A stretch of DNA of 64,000 bases from Epiperipatus broadwayi (taxonomy: Eukaryota > Onychophora > Udeonychophora > Euonychophora > Peripatidae). The notes beneath the pieces are model-generated. The model was not told the DNA's origin. It saw only the letters and a program-made list of their open reading frames with translations, and searched no databases. Each line of letters starts with the position of its first letter. The first letter of the stretch is position 1. The position numbers and the translations under genes are program-made. The stretch is from contig JAQFVV010000141.1 of assembly GCA_028023455.1 (NCBI GenBank), forward strand, positions 2,656,843 to 2,720,842, in the 5' to 3' direction. Below, one piece after another: positions 29,560 through 40,620 of this stretch.

Positions 29560-30712
29560 CTACACTCCTCATCTATTGTACTAATAATTTAAAATACAAC
29601 TAGATCATTAATTACAATTAATATGTTTCGATTAAAATACTAAATAAAATTATCAAAACTTTTAACATGAGATATACAGCAAAATACAGTGAATTAACAT
29701 TGAGGATGTATCCCGAGAGATACACACTCCCAATGGCCTAACAATATTACCCCTACATAATTTATGTAACAAAATTACCTTGTAATACCCTCATTTCTTC
29801 TAACACACATAGAATAATCCCAACTTAATAACTTATGAAATTTATTATAAAACAATTATTCAATTACTATTCCTTTATAAAATAATATTTAAATGGGTAG
29901 TTTTATAATAGCGTGTTGAAACAGCCTGAGGGCATTATTTCTATGATGCGCACAGAAATATGCTGTTTTAATGGCCTCCACTTAATGCATAATTCTAGAA
30001 TTAGTTTGTTGGTCATGGTGGCTGTGTCTATTTTTATGCTAATTGTACAGAAAGATGATGTTTAATCTGTCACAGAACCTATCACGTCAGCGTACAGCTC
30101 AAATTTGTGTTACGCATTTTTTGCATCATTTTTGATGTACGATCACATTTCACTTTTTGGTACAGTATTGTGTGAGGAGCTGGAATTCCGAATCTCAAAA
30201 CTATTTTAATATTCATTAACACCTTCTTCCCCTCTATCCCCCATATTTTATGAATGTCTACTAACAATTATGAACATAGTCTCATGCTTCTGTAGTCTAG
30301 ATTTCCTGCTTAAAAATTCGGCAAGTGTAGTTGCAATTGCAATTTTGATTAAATCATGTTCCAAGTCATGTTTCTGCGAGAACAACTGTGATTTTAACAA
30401 AATGGCTGAAATAGTAAAGTGTCTGAATGTCAAAGTTCTCTGACTGCTGGAAGGATTATCAAACAAAAGAGCTTGAAGCTGCATGCATGCTGTTCCTGAA
30501 GAGCCAAAAAACATTGGTTTTAATTGCCGTATATATTTGTTTTTGTAATTACTGTAAAAAGTTAGTCAACCTTCTAGTTGCATTCTGTTTTATTAAGAAT
30601 TGTAACCCCCCCCCCCTAAAAAGTTTCACTTTTTTGTTGTAAATGTTACTGTTAAATGGAAATATATTTATTTGTAATTTTTAAAAAAAAGTTGATTTCG
30701 TAGAATATCAGA
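29560..30712. other. Unassigned; more complex DNA at 29930-30640
   Basis: The first part is AT-rich spacer. The stretch 29930-30640 is less AT-rich and has overlapping short ORFs on both strands (for example 30248-30514 minus, 88 residues; 30427-30642 plus, 71 residues). I do not recognise any of them. They could be the remnant of a transposon or chance. A C9 homopolymer lies at about 30607. Confidence 0.3.
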
Positions 30713-30985
30713 CTAAAAATATAAGTAATGAAAAGAATAATAAGTAACTAGTTTTAAAATTAATTTTGATTTATGTATTTTTTTTTTGTTAAAAATTGAT
30801 TTGATATTACTTTTAAATGTGAGAAACAAACCAAAAAAAAAAAAACCCGGATCGAAAATATAAGAAATGGAAAAAATAAAAATTAAGTATTTTTTTTAAA
30901 TTCATTTTGATTTGTGCAATTTTTTGTTAAAAAATTTATTTGATATTACTTTTAAATGTGATAAACAAACCAAAAAAAAAAAATT
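30713..30985 (+). repeat. Two-unit tandem repeat, ~135-bp period
   Basis: The segment AAATATAAGTAATG...TTGATATTACTTTTAAATGTGA...AACAAACC followed by an A-run occurs twice in tandem with small changes. Each unit ends in an A-run followed by a short C/G-rich bit. Confidence 0.7.
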
Positions 30986-33314
30986 CCGGCCCCCGGCAAC
31001 ATTATATTTATGTTTATTTACAAACAAACCATGCCCTCAGATGGTTTCAACATGCTATTATAAAACGATTTTTAAATCTAATATTAATTAACATTCTATC
31101 CATCATCATTTTATACAACTTTATAATTATTTAACATCTCAGGCTCATTTCCTAACAATAATAATAAACAAAGTAATACTATGTACTTAAATATGGGGGG
31201 GGGGTTATATATATTCAATTACCCTCACAAAACAGCAACAAACAATTAGAATATTTTAGCAATCCTCAAAATCATATATCTATTTGACTATTAATACTCT
31301 TCAAAAAACGTAAATAAAATCATAAATTCTTACAAAATATCATATAATATTTTATTTATTATGTGGCATTCATAAAAATATTATTGTATTCTCAATATAA
31401 TTGCAAAATATAATATTTAAAATTGGCATTGGATAATTTTCATAATCACCAATAATTATATCTTCTGTAATCATATCAATTATAATAATATTTTATTAAT
31501 CCTGTGCAATAATAATGTTCCAAATAATCTTTGCTAATCATGTGTGTGGATACAAAGATTCAAAGAAAAACACTCAGATAAATCAAACTCTCAAATCAAT
31601 ATGTTTAAAAACATTAATATATTTTATTATAATTTAACAATATTTTGCTCATAACATTTATAAGCATAAATATTTACAATATAAAATAACATAAAAATAA
31701 TTAACATTAAAATATTTACATAATAAAAACATAATAAAATAATATAGATAAAATAGCCTTCATTCGGACTATTTGCGATGGCAAAATAAAATATATGGCT
31801 CATTATAATAGTAATATATTATTTTTATCATTGAGACAACTACATTCTATTGGCACTATGATAATAAGACAATGATAATAAATAAATATGATTTATTAAA
31901 TTAATACTATGATTCATATTTAAAAAAATTATTATTATGTAATATTTATTACTATAAAAATTTAAATTAAACACTTATCTAACACTTACCATATACTATA
32001 ATATTAAAAAAATATATATTAGGCACTTCTTTTACATTTTAGTAAAGCATTTCTATTTAACTTTCGGATATGATCTATAATTTGAAATACAAAATTTCAA
32101 TAAAAAACATAGTTATTGCATCACTTCATAAAATTAATTACTTTTAAAAATCATTTTAAAATATAATCCTATAACGTTTTTTGGTTTTATGTGTTCACTC
32201 TTTTTATAGAAAATTTAAATTATATTAAAGAATTATATTGCTTGACCTTTCCTTATTCATTTTTATAATTTATCAATCATAGCTTCAGATATTTTACTTT
32301 CATAACTCGTTCTCACAATCCTACCAATATGTGCATTAATATTTGAGTTTAATGATCTCTAATATTCAAGAATTTTTAGGAATGTCAAATGATTCCTTCT
32401 CTACTTTTATTATAAACAGTATATAATTCAACATCATTTGTGATAGAATTTTTCTCCTCTTGAATTCACAAAATTTCCAACATTCAACAGTCTTATTATT
32501 ATTGTAATCATTTTTGTAAACTCTCATTTATGATGTAATACCATTGACAATTGATAGTGATTATAGTGAAAAATTTCAGTATAATAATAACTCTCACTAG
32601 TATGAAAACATTATCATGGTTGCAGTGCTTAAGGTCATATATTTAACATGTATTTTAAATTCCAGTCATGGCTTCTACCTGAGCTCCTACTGAACTGTGG
32701 AAAAACACAACTGTCCATGAAATAACTATAGAGACATTTGTAACCTGTATTTAGATTATCAATTTATAACAATATGATTCACATATAATCTCCTTTAATA
32801 TCTCTAGCACATATGATTTCTTTTATGAATTACTTTCCCTGACCACTATTCTTTATCTTCCACATGCTGAATAATTCTGCTACGATCACAAAGAAATATT
32901 AACCAAAAATAACTTCCACACCATTTTTCTAAAACAAATATTTACTATTCACTTCAAGACAGTTCAAAACAGTTCATACACAAATGATTTTGATAAAAAT
33001 ATCCATCATCACACATCTATTCATTTACATTATAGCATGATATAATTTAGATATCAATACTTTCATGTCATTGTATCTCAACAGATACTATTTATAATGA
33101 TATATAAATTCAATCATGTAAAACTATATGCATATTCAAGCATTTGTATAAAAAATACTTCAAATACCTCTAGATAAATCATAAGGCATTCTCTTACATA
33201 TACCTTTATTTTATAAAATAATTAATACATTCAGTTATATAAATGTGATTCATCTAGCTTTAATGTCCAAGCACTATGGTAATAAAATAAAAAATATTAA
33301 TTAAAACATAATTT
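30986..33314. other. AT-rich spacer, no gene seen
   Basis: No sizeable ORF or recognised repeat, apart from a G9 run near 31195. Confidence 0.5.
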
Positions 33315-33887
33315 AAAACAGGCAATACTTACTATAGGTATTACCACACACTGCAATCTAGAGTACTCAATGGATTTCAGAGGGCTTGTGCATAAAATTC
33401 CCATCTAGTCCCTACTTATCTAATATTACTAGACTAGTTTCTGGCTTGTGGCCTTTGTCAGTGAGAAGCCTTGGATCTGAGAGCACTGCACCTAGATCTT
33501 AGCATCTAATGCAATCCTCCAGCCACCACCTTTTATCTCCATTTAACTATGAATCCTAAACTAAAAACATGTTAATGTCTTCAATACAAGCACATCAGCT
33601 TCTATAGTCATATGTGACTGAACTCAGTTCAGTACCTATACATTTTGGGGTCTTTGTTTTTTTTAATAACCATAGCCACCACTATCCTATTAGGCAGGAT
33701 TGGTTTTAAGCCAATAAACATCCCATGACCACCACTTCTTTTGCTTGTGTATAACTGCCTTCTGGCATCCATTGATTACTATAGCTTGCTGTGTGTGGCA
33801 ATACATATAGTGAGTTTTACCTGTTTTAACAACAGTTATGCACAAGCATAAGAAGTGGTGGTCATTTGGTGTTTATTGGCTTAAAAT
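33315..33887 (-). mobile_element. HHR-1 repeat, copy C, compound inverted form
   Basis: Arms 33315-33374 and 33768-33828 are of the same type as copy A. About 394 bases lie between them, including a decayed ribozyme and the CCACCACCTTTTATCTCC end also seen in copy D. A second inverted pair, 33704-33757 and 33833-33886 (54 bases each), is built from the sequence that follows the right arm in copies A and B. The locus therefore looks like fused copies in opposite orientation. Confidence 0.65.
33414..33467 (-). ncRNA. Decayed hammerhead HHR-1, copy C
   Basis: The core reads CUGACAA (33461-33455), so invariant G8 is A. Stem II GGC/GCC and GAAA remain, but stem I beyond the first pair no longer forms. 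Expected inactive. Confidence 0.55.
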
Positions 33888-36349
33888 ATCATTTAAATAT
33901 ATTAAAAACATGATAGAAAATACATAATAATTTCTTTATAATTCTAACAATTATTAGAATTATTTATAGTGATATACTTCTCTTCCTGATTATTTAACCA
34001 AATAAGCTATGACTATTTTATTTACCTTTCAGAAAATTATTTTCTGAAATCTATCTTTTTATTTATTTATTAAAAAGAAACAAATTATGACAATATTTAA
34101 AATTAAAAATATTTTTCTAATGAAGATGTCAATTGAACAGTATTAAAGATAATGAGAATAAAAATATTAACACCCAAACTAAGATAATAAGATTAAATTA
34201 AAAGTTACTAAAGACTTTTTTCTTCATTCTTATAGCACTTTGCTTCTTCCCCTGTTGCTAAGTTACCACAAAAAAAATAGAATGAAAATCCTCTCTCTGC
34301 CATTGATGCTCAACAAAACTGCATAATCACAAAATTAAATATTTAAAAATCTTGGTTTATCAAGAAAACAAATATTTAAGTGTAAAATAATTCAGAAATA
34401 CAATTTCATATTAAACTATGTATTTTTCATGTATGAATATTTCATGCTAATCTAGGCTATTGTAAAATAAAGTATTAATATTTTTCATCCATAAGCATTA
34501 ACAAAGTAATTTATATAACAAAATTATTTATCAGTTACTTTTTCTTTCAACAGAAAATTTTCATTCTTATTTTCTTGTAAAGGAAACATATATAATCACA
34601 ATTATTAGAGATAAATACTTTTAAAAAAATCCAAGATTATTTTTTCTCAAATGCTCACATTTCAATCAATAGTTTTATATAAAATTATACAGCTTCTTCA
34701 TCCACCAATATTATATAACACAATGATAAATTTTACAAAAATATCATAATCCATTGTAATTTTAATGAAGGAAATGAATTACATATATAATCCATTTATT
34801 CTTTTTAAATAGTAAACTTTTAAGATATATAGTTTATCCTTCATTCTTTCAACTAGGTAAAACATAAAAAAAAAAACATAAAATTTAAAAATCATTTTCT
34901 TTCAATTTTACTATGCATCAATTTCAGATATATAATCCATTCAAATTGCTCTTTTAAGATAAACTAGGATTAAAGTATTTCATCTGTATTTATAAAAAAT
35001 AAATTATACACAAATTTTATAATATTCTTTCATACAAATTTCAATCCATGTGGCAAAATCTTAATTTGTCCTGTCTTTTCTTTTTTTTAAAATGCATAAA
35101 ACTGTTTGAATATTTTTTTAATAAATATCCTTCTCATACATATGAGGTTAAACTTTCTTGAGTTTATAGTTATTAGAGTTAAACAAAGTTATTAGAGATA
35201 AATGTTCTTTCTTTCCAAATATACAAAGACATTAAATTCAAAGTTCTTATTCATCTTTAAATCACTTTTGGTCTTATGGTTTAACTTTTCATGGCTTTTG
35301 ATACACATTTTATTAACACTTGGATGAGCACTATCAGCTCCCAAAAAATTATTATCACTTTTCATTATGTTTTGAATCAAATTTTGCTGATAGGAAATTA
35401 CTAGCTTATTCAGACTTTATTTTAAAATAGTTATTTAAAATTATGATTTAAACTTTCAACAAAAATAAGAAATTTCTTTAAAAAATGTACATCTTTAAAT
35501 AAGATCCATTTAGACAAACAAAACAAGATTAAACAAAAATATGATAATTATTTTTTCACACACACTATCTAGACTGATCAAAGCGTTCTGTTTATACTCA
35601 GTTTGTCTAATAATTGCATTTGTTAATCCAATCTCTTAACACATACTAATTAACATATAAATTAAATTTCATTTCCAAATTAATTTTCTAAATAATATGA
35701 CTCAACTTTTAAAATATTATATTAAATTATTTAACACATCTAAAACATTAAATACCTCTATTAAACATTTTACAATATTTTCAATAAATTAAAATATTAA
35801 TTTTAAAGCAAAATATTATTTAAACAATACTGTAACTTTGTTACTTTCAAATAAAATTTTTAAAAATTAATTTGCAACATTTAATGTTTCTAATTTTATC
35901 AACAAGACTAGAAATCACTATTTCTGTCTATAAACATGAAAGCTCACATATCAACACAAACACCTTTAAGGCATGTGACACTTTCAGAACATTCTAGAAT
36001 AATATTTAATTATTTATTATTTAAATAATAACTTAAAAAATAATTATTTAAACACATTAAATACATTATCTAATATTGAATACTACAACTAGACTATTAC
36101 AATATTATTGGACCAGTAATATATAATAAAATTACTTAATTTTAAATGATATATTATATTGCTTTATTATTTAAATTACACTAAAATAAGTTTAAAATAT
36201 TTAAACTATCTTTTAAACTTCTCATTTAACAAGTTTAAAACTATTCTATTTACAAAATCAATATAAAATAGTATAAACTTTTATAATTTTTTTTTTTAAA
36301 AATTGCTATATTTTAAGCTCTACTTAAAATGACTGTTATAAATACATGG
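33888..36349. other. AT-rich spacer, no gene seen
   Basis: No coding signal. A 62-residue minus-strand ORF at 35192-35380 is not recognised and is probably chance. Confidence 0.5.
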
Positions 36350-37032
36350 GCGCACACACTATCTTATCCGATCATTAGTTTCTCTTCTCCATATCACCTC
36401 TGCACACTTTCTTATTTCATTAATTTATCTCACATGTGGTTTCTTTCTGAGTCTTTTACAATCTCTTGGAATCCAGATTAAGATTTCTGTTGATCAGTTC
36501 AACTCCATTTCAATCTTTTAATTTTTTTCAATGAGATCAGTAACACCTGTTTTTTCTCTTACCCATAGATTGTTTTCAATCGCTTCTTGTTACTCCCAAC
36601 ATGCATCTCTCCATACTTCTTTGAGTGGTCTGAAGTCTCTGTATTGCTCTTCTATTGAGTGTTTAAGTCTGAGATCCATAAGTAAGATCTGGTAAAACAG
36701 CATATTTTCTTTTATTATCAAGTTATTTCTTCCAAAATCGTTCTAAGCAAGTTTAATTCTATGATTAATTTTATCCATTATGTTTCCATCTATATTAATA
36801 ATTTGAACAAGGTATTTGTAACTGTTAACTTCTTCTAACTCATCATAATCAATGTTTATTTTCATACATTAATAAAATCCATTAAACATTAGTGTAGCCT
36901 TTTTAACATTTAGCTTTAGCCCTAATTTTCTACTTTCATCTGATAACTCCTGCAACATTTTCTGCAGCTCTAAAGCACTATGTTCAAAAACAACTACATC
37001 ATCTGCAAAAATCAAAATGATTTAAATAATTT

Positions 37033-37433
37033 TCATTTACTTTCACATCTGTAGCTTCCCATTTCAATCCACAAAATACTTCTTGCAGCAATTCTGTAAA
37101 AAAGTTTTGGAGATATGGAGTCACCCTCTATTACATCCTTCTCAATGTTGACTTTCCCAGTATCATTATGTAATCTAATTGTTGCTGTTGCATTTTTACA
37201 AATATTCTTAAAATATGGCAATATCCTGGATCTATAACTTGATGATCCAATGCTTTAATCACTGAAGAAATATTTATAGAATGAAATGCCTTTTCATAAG
37301 CTACAAATACAAAGTATAATGGCAACTTATATTCATTGTCCTTTCTATAACTTATCTCAATACTCTGCTCAAACCACTTTTGAATCCCGCTTGTTTTCTT
37401 GGTTGGTAGAAATCCTGTGTTTTCTGTAGACAA
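37033..37433 (-). pseudogene. RTE reverse transcriptase palm fragments
   Basis: Two overlapping frames (37131-37433 and 37033-37221) carry successive RT motifs: motif A as FVAYEKAFHS (family form FVDYEKAFDS, so both Asp are changed) and motif B as EGDSISPKLF. The frame change between them is a deletion or insertion scar. Non-functional. Confidence 0.75.
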
Positions 37434-37748
37434 ATTGTAATTATCTTGGTAAAATTTGTATAAAACTGATAAAAGATAAGTCTGTAATTTCTAATATCTT
37501 TTATCACTTTTTTTAAATATTAATAGTAATACTGCATTCCTCTAATCATCTGGTACATCTTTATCATTTAAACATTTGGTATATAACTTTGCTAAAAGTT
37601 TCTATTTATTAACCTGCTTTTTTAATATATCAATTATAATTCCATCATTACCTGGAGATTTTCCTTTGTTCATACATTTAATTGCATGTCTCACTTCTTC
37701 ATTTAAAATTCTGGGCAATTCGGAAGATGTAATAGATATAAGAGGTAC

Positions 37749-38513
37749 TTATTCTTTATTAATATATAATTCTTGATAAAAGTCTTCTACCCATTTCATG
37801 ATGTTATCTCTCCTTTTAGTAATAATCCCATCTTTTTTTCTTATTGCAGATATAAATTTCCTAACAATACCAAAATGTTGTTGTACACTCTTGAAACTTT
37901 TATTCTTTTCTACAGCTTTCTTTGCTAGTTCACAGTTATACTTTTTTATATCATTTTCAACAATTTTTGTCACCATTTTACAAAATTCGAGATAGTCAAT
38001 CCTTTTTAATGCATCATTTTTGTATATCTTCATGTTCCTTTTTTTCTTCATAAATTCTCTAGTCTTAGTAGAAATTTTATTAGTCAATTGCTGCTTTTTT
38101 CTACCAGCTATCTTTGTTGCAGTTTTTAAAAGTGTATCAGTTATATTCATATTAATTTCATTCAAATCTGAATCATGTTCAAAATTTCCTAACATTTGAA
38201 ACCTATTTGTAAGTTCTAATTTAAATTCATTAGAATGTTTCTGAAGATTAGGAATATCAACTGTAAATATTGTTTTTCTTAATAATTTTTGTCTCTCCAG
38301 TTTTATATTAACACATATCTTACACCTTACTAATCGATGATCACTTCCTGTGTTAAATTTATTAAGAATATTACAGTCTTGAAATATGTATTTTCTGTTA
38401 GTCAAAATATAATCCAATTCTGCTGTACCTTCATTTGGATGCTTCCATGCCCATTTTATTTTAACATTTTTCGCAAAATAATAATGCAAGTACGTACAAA
38501 AACCTAAATCCAT
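37749..38513 (-). pseudogene. RTE endonuclease end plus linker, longest remnant ORF
   Basis: An open frame of 254 residues. Residues 31-62 hold the C-terminal part of an apurinic/apyrimidinic-type endonuclease (ELDYIL at 32-37, SDH at 57-59, the conserved Asp and His catalytic residues). The rest is the charged linker (KTREFMKKKRN, then FGIVRKFISAIRKKDG) up to the start of the RT (VEDFYQELY). The N-terminal half of the endonuclease is missing, so the copy starts inside the domain, and the first Met is not a real start. It is out of frame with the RT, so no working ORF2 product is expected. Confidence 0.8.
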
Positions 38514-39373
38514 TATCGCATCAGTATACAGGCGAAATACTTTTTGGTGGCAAAGTCACATTTCATAAAGACAATCTCATTTTCAAAGGCATCTATATTA
38601 AAAAAGAGATTAAGTAAACACATATGTGATGCCTTACTAATGAATGAATAAAACACCATTGCTATAAGTAGATAATATATAAATCAAAAGCCTTCAGAAA
38701 CAGAAGCTAATATTTCGACTTGTCTTTGCATTCCTTGTATAAAAGAAAAGGTTCTTGAAAACTCCAATCTACGAACAACATTTTACACTGAACAAAAGTA
38801 TAGTAGCTTTCTGACCAAACCTGAAGGTGTAATCTATTTTAAAAAAACTCAATAAATTTGCGTTATCTTATGTATCATCTGATCATCCACATACATAGGA
38901 AGGAGCAATTCACTGATATATAAATCAGTATCTATTTTTTTATTCTTCTTCACTTTTTCAACTCATTTCTTTACATTCATTGTGTCTATTTTTTTTTGTT
39001 TTTCTTCAATTTTGAATGTATTTTTTAAATTCTTCTTGATTTCATTGTTGTGTTTCTTCATTTTTTGAATACATTTTTTCAAATTCTTTATGTATATTTT
39101 TTGATTTTTCTTCACATTTTTATTGATTTATTTCATTAATGCATGTAGCATTTCAATATTAAATGTATCTGTTTTTGTTCTATAGGATGTTGCACTGTAA
39201 AGCTTCTTTCACAATTGGCTCTGATTTCGTATGTTGTACTTGTTCTTGTGATGACGAATCGATGTTTAGTTCTGCAACCATCATTTTATTTTTGAATATA
39301 TTATGATCAGAGTACAAAACTAAATGGTTTATATACACTTGTTGATAATTCCTTTTGTGAAGTATTACAAGCT
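38514..39373. other. Spacer, no gene seen
   Basis: AT-rich. T-rich pseudo-repeats at 38930-39180 (TTCTTCA/TTTTTT-type blocks). No recognised element. Confidence 0.45.

Positions 39374-39416
<43 letters not shown>
39374..39416. repeat. (TA)n(TG)n compound microsatellite
   Basis: About 11 TA then about 10 TG units, next to the 3' end of the minus-strand PLE family 3 copy. Confidence 0.95.
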
Positions 39417-39905
39417 CCGTTAATTAAAACAAAATTGTAATCATAATAAAAATAATAAATTTACCGTTAATAAACTATTTTAAAATCGTCTTTATTTCTA
39501 CAGAAGTACTTACGGTTAATTTCTTAAACCTACCTCAACTGTCATTAAATTAAAAAAAAAAAAAAGCAAAGCAGAGGCAAACGTCATCAATTCAAATTTC
39601 ATGAATCTCGTATTTTAATGTTAGCAGCTTGTCTATTTATTAAATGCAATTTATTCCTATTTAAAAAAATTGCCTCTTTAATTTTCTTTTACTATGGTTT
39701 CTCTCTTCATGAAGAATTTTCACACTTTGAAAATCAAATTTAAATTTATATTTACATGTATTTTTCATGATCAAAAAAAAAACTGAAGCAATCATTATAT
39801 CACCATTATTTTTTAATTTTTACATGCTTATATAAGAATCCATGCTCCTTTAATCTTTTCTCAATACACCACCTCGATTCATCTATATATGATGACATAT
39901 AGACA
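39417..39905 (-). mobile_element. Penelope-like element, family 3, 3' fragment
   Basis: Minus-strand counterpart of 23940-24430: an endonuclease tail with a CKYKFKFDF-like reading, the 3' region with the hammerhead-like fold, then an end bordering the TA/TG repeat. 5'-truncated at about 39905 and broken by stops. Confidence 0.65.
39500..39542 (-). ncRNA. Hammerhead-like fold in PLE family 3 3' region, copy 2
   Basis: Minus strand: stem I ACAG/CUGU, core UUGAGGU, stem II GGUU/AACC, GUA in place of GAA, stem III AG-UA-CU, U at 17. Stem I differs from the GCAG/CUGC of the copy at 44737 by a compensatory change (G-C to A-U), which supports a real RNA fold. C3 is U as in the other copies. Confidence 0.45.
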
Positions 39906-40384
39906 CAAAAATTTGATATATGATATTACTTTTCTGCTTGATATGTATGACATCCTTAGAATTATGGAGTATATTATTAACATGGTTTGGAAAATGGAAT
40001 GATACATTAAACACGTTCTTATATTTATCCTTAAAAAATCATTGTGGATTTGAAATAAATTGAATACATGTCCATTGTTTACTACCTATCTTCATTTCTT
40101 TTACTTTTTAAGTTGACATAAAGTATTATTTATTTGTTCCATTTTATAACTAATATCAAGCAGTTCCTTGGCAAATATCTCAATATTTTTCAGTTTATCA
40201 CTTTGGTAACGACATACATTTTATTATGAAACAAAAAAATGTAAACTTGTCATCTTATGCGTAATTGGTACTTTTGATTTACAATTTATATAACCCACTT
40301 TTTGCAACTGCTTGATTATTAATTTATACTTTAATGTATTATCTCTTGTAAGAATTAAATCCAAATATTTAATATTTTGTCATG
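39906..40384. other. Spacer, no gene seen
   Basis: AT-rich, nothing recognised. Confidence 0.4.
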
Positions 40385-40403
40385 TTCCTTTTCAATAGTC
40401 CAT

Positions 40404-40447
40404 TTCAACTGGCAAAAACTGGTTTAGCATGAAATATGTGTATTGGT
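40404..40447 (+). ncRNA. Decayed hammerhead HHR-2, tandem unit 1
   Basis: Core CUGGCAA (two invariant bases changed). Stem II reduced to CU/AG around GGUUU. GAAA intact at 40431-40434, stem III AUA/UGU-type pairing, AUA triplet with cleavage expected after 40442, then UUGG pairing back to CAA. Inactive as it stands; recognised by alignment to the next unit. Confidence 0.5.
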
Positions 40448-40475
40448 GATTATTTATGTGGAGATGATAATCTGG

Positions 40476-40519
40476 ACCAACTGACGAGTACTGGTTTAGC
40501 ACAAAAGACATATATTGGT
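40476..40519 (+). ncRNA. Hammerhead HHR-2, tandem unit 2 (G12 changed)
   Basis: Stem I ACCAA/UUGGU (40476-40480 with 40515-40519), core CUGACGA (40481-40487), stem II GUACU/AGCAC with one A-C mismatch, AAAA in place of GAAA (invariant G12 is A), then U16.1 and A17 at 40513-40514. The fold is clear but loss of G12 predicts no or weak activity. Confidence 0.6.
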
Positions 40520-40620
40520 GATTATTTATCTTTTCAACATGTGTGTGAATCAAATGTGCCAGCAGTATGAGATAGGGCGGATAGTTAAGGGTCATATGAA
40601 AGTCTGAGTTCAAAACTTCT

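Larger units (their letters stand above)
26650..29570 (+). mobile_element. Probable decayed Ty3-like retroelement, interrupted by an HHR-1 repeat
   Basis: Plus-strand readings, all broken by stops. Near 27320-27540 a Gag-like segment has FLGGGGEALIDHLKNLEKYI, with a spacing like that of the array Gag at 5164. At 28340-28430 there is a segment like the start of a Ty3-type RT linker, and at 29215-29310 one like an RT palm (YWKLDLKY, YKTRFYQFE). The HHR-1 copy B sits inside at 27867-28143. A direct repeat (28902-29145, 29309-29559) flanks the RT-like piece. Family assignment is weak because no motif is complete. Confidence 0.35.
36350..38513 (-). mobile_element. RTE-type LINE, 5'-truncated and decayed
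   Basis: Minus-strand non-LTR retrotransposon with, in order: the end of an APE-type endonuclease (SDHRLVR), a long linker, RT motifs (LPLYFVFVAYEKAFHSI, then GDSISPKLF, then FADD-like at about 36996-37010), a thumb segment (ELQKMLQELSDESRK) and a decayed C-terminal region down to about 36350. It matches the element at 62425-64000. Frameshifts break the RT into short frames and catalytic Asp residues in motif A are replaced. The clade is judged from the motif order and the GTAELDYIL...GSDHRLVR endonuclease end. Confidence 0.85.
40385..40620 (+). mobile_element. HHR-2 repeat, tandem copy
   Basis: Two successive segments with TTGGTGATTATTTAT, 72 bases apart by their hammerhead cores, followed by a tail (GTGTGTGAATC...GATAGGGCGG...GAAAGTCTG) shared with both copies at 51.5-52.1 kb. 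Tandem ribozyme units are typical of retrozymes and of PLE ends. No protein is encoded. Confidence 0.7.

Noticed and set aside
30248-30514. 88-residue minus-strand ORF as a host gene
   Set aside because: No recognisable domain, no splice signals judged convincing, and overlapping ORFs on the other strand; left as unassigned.
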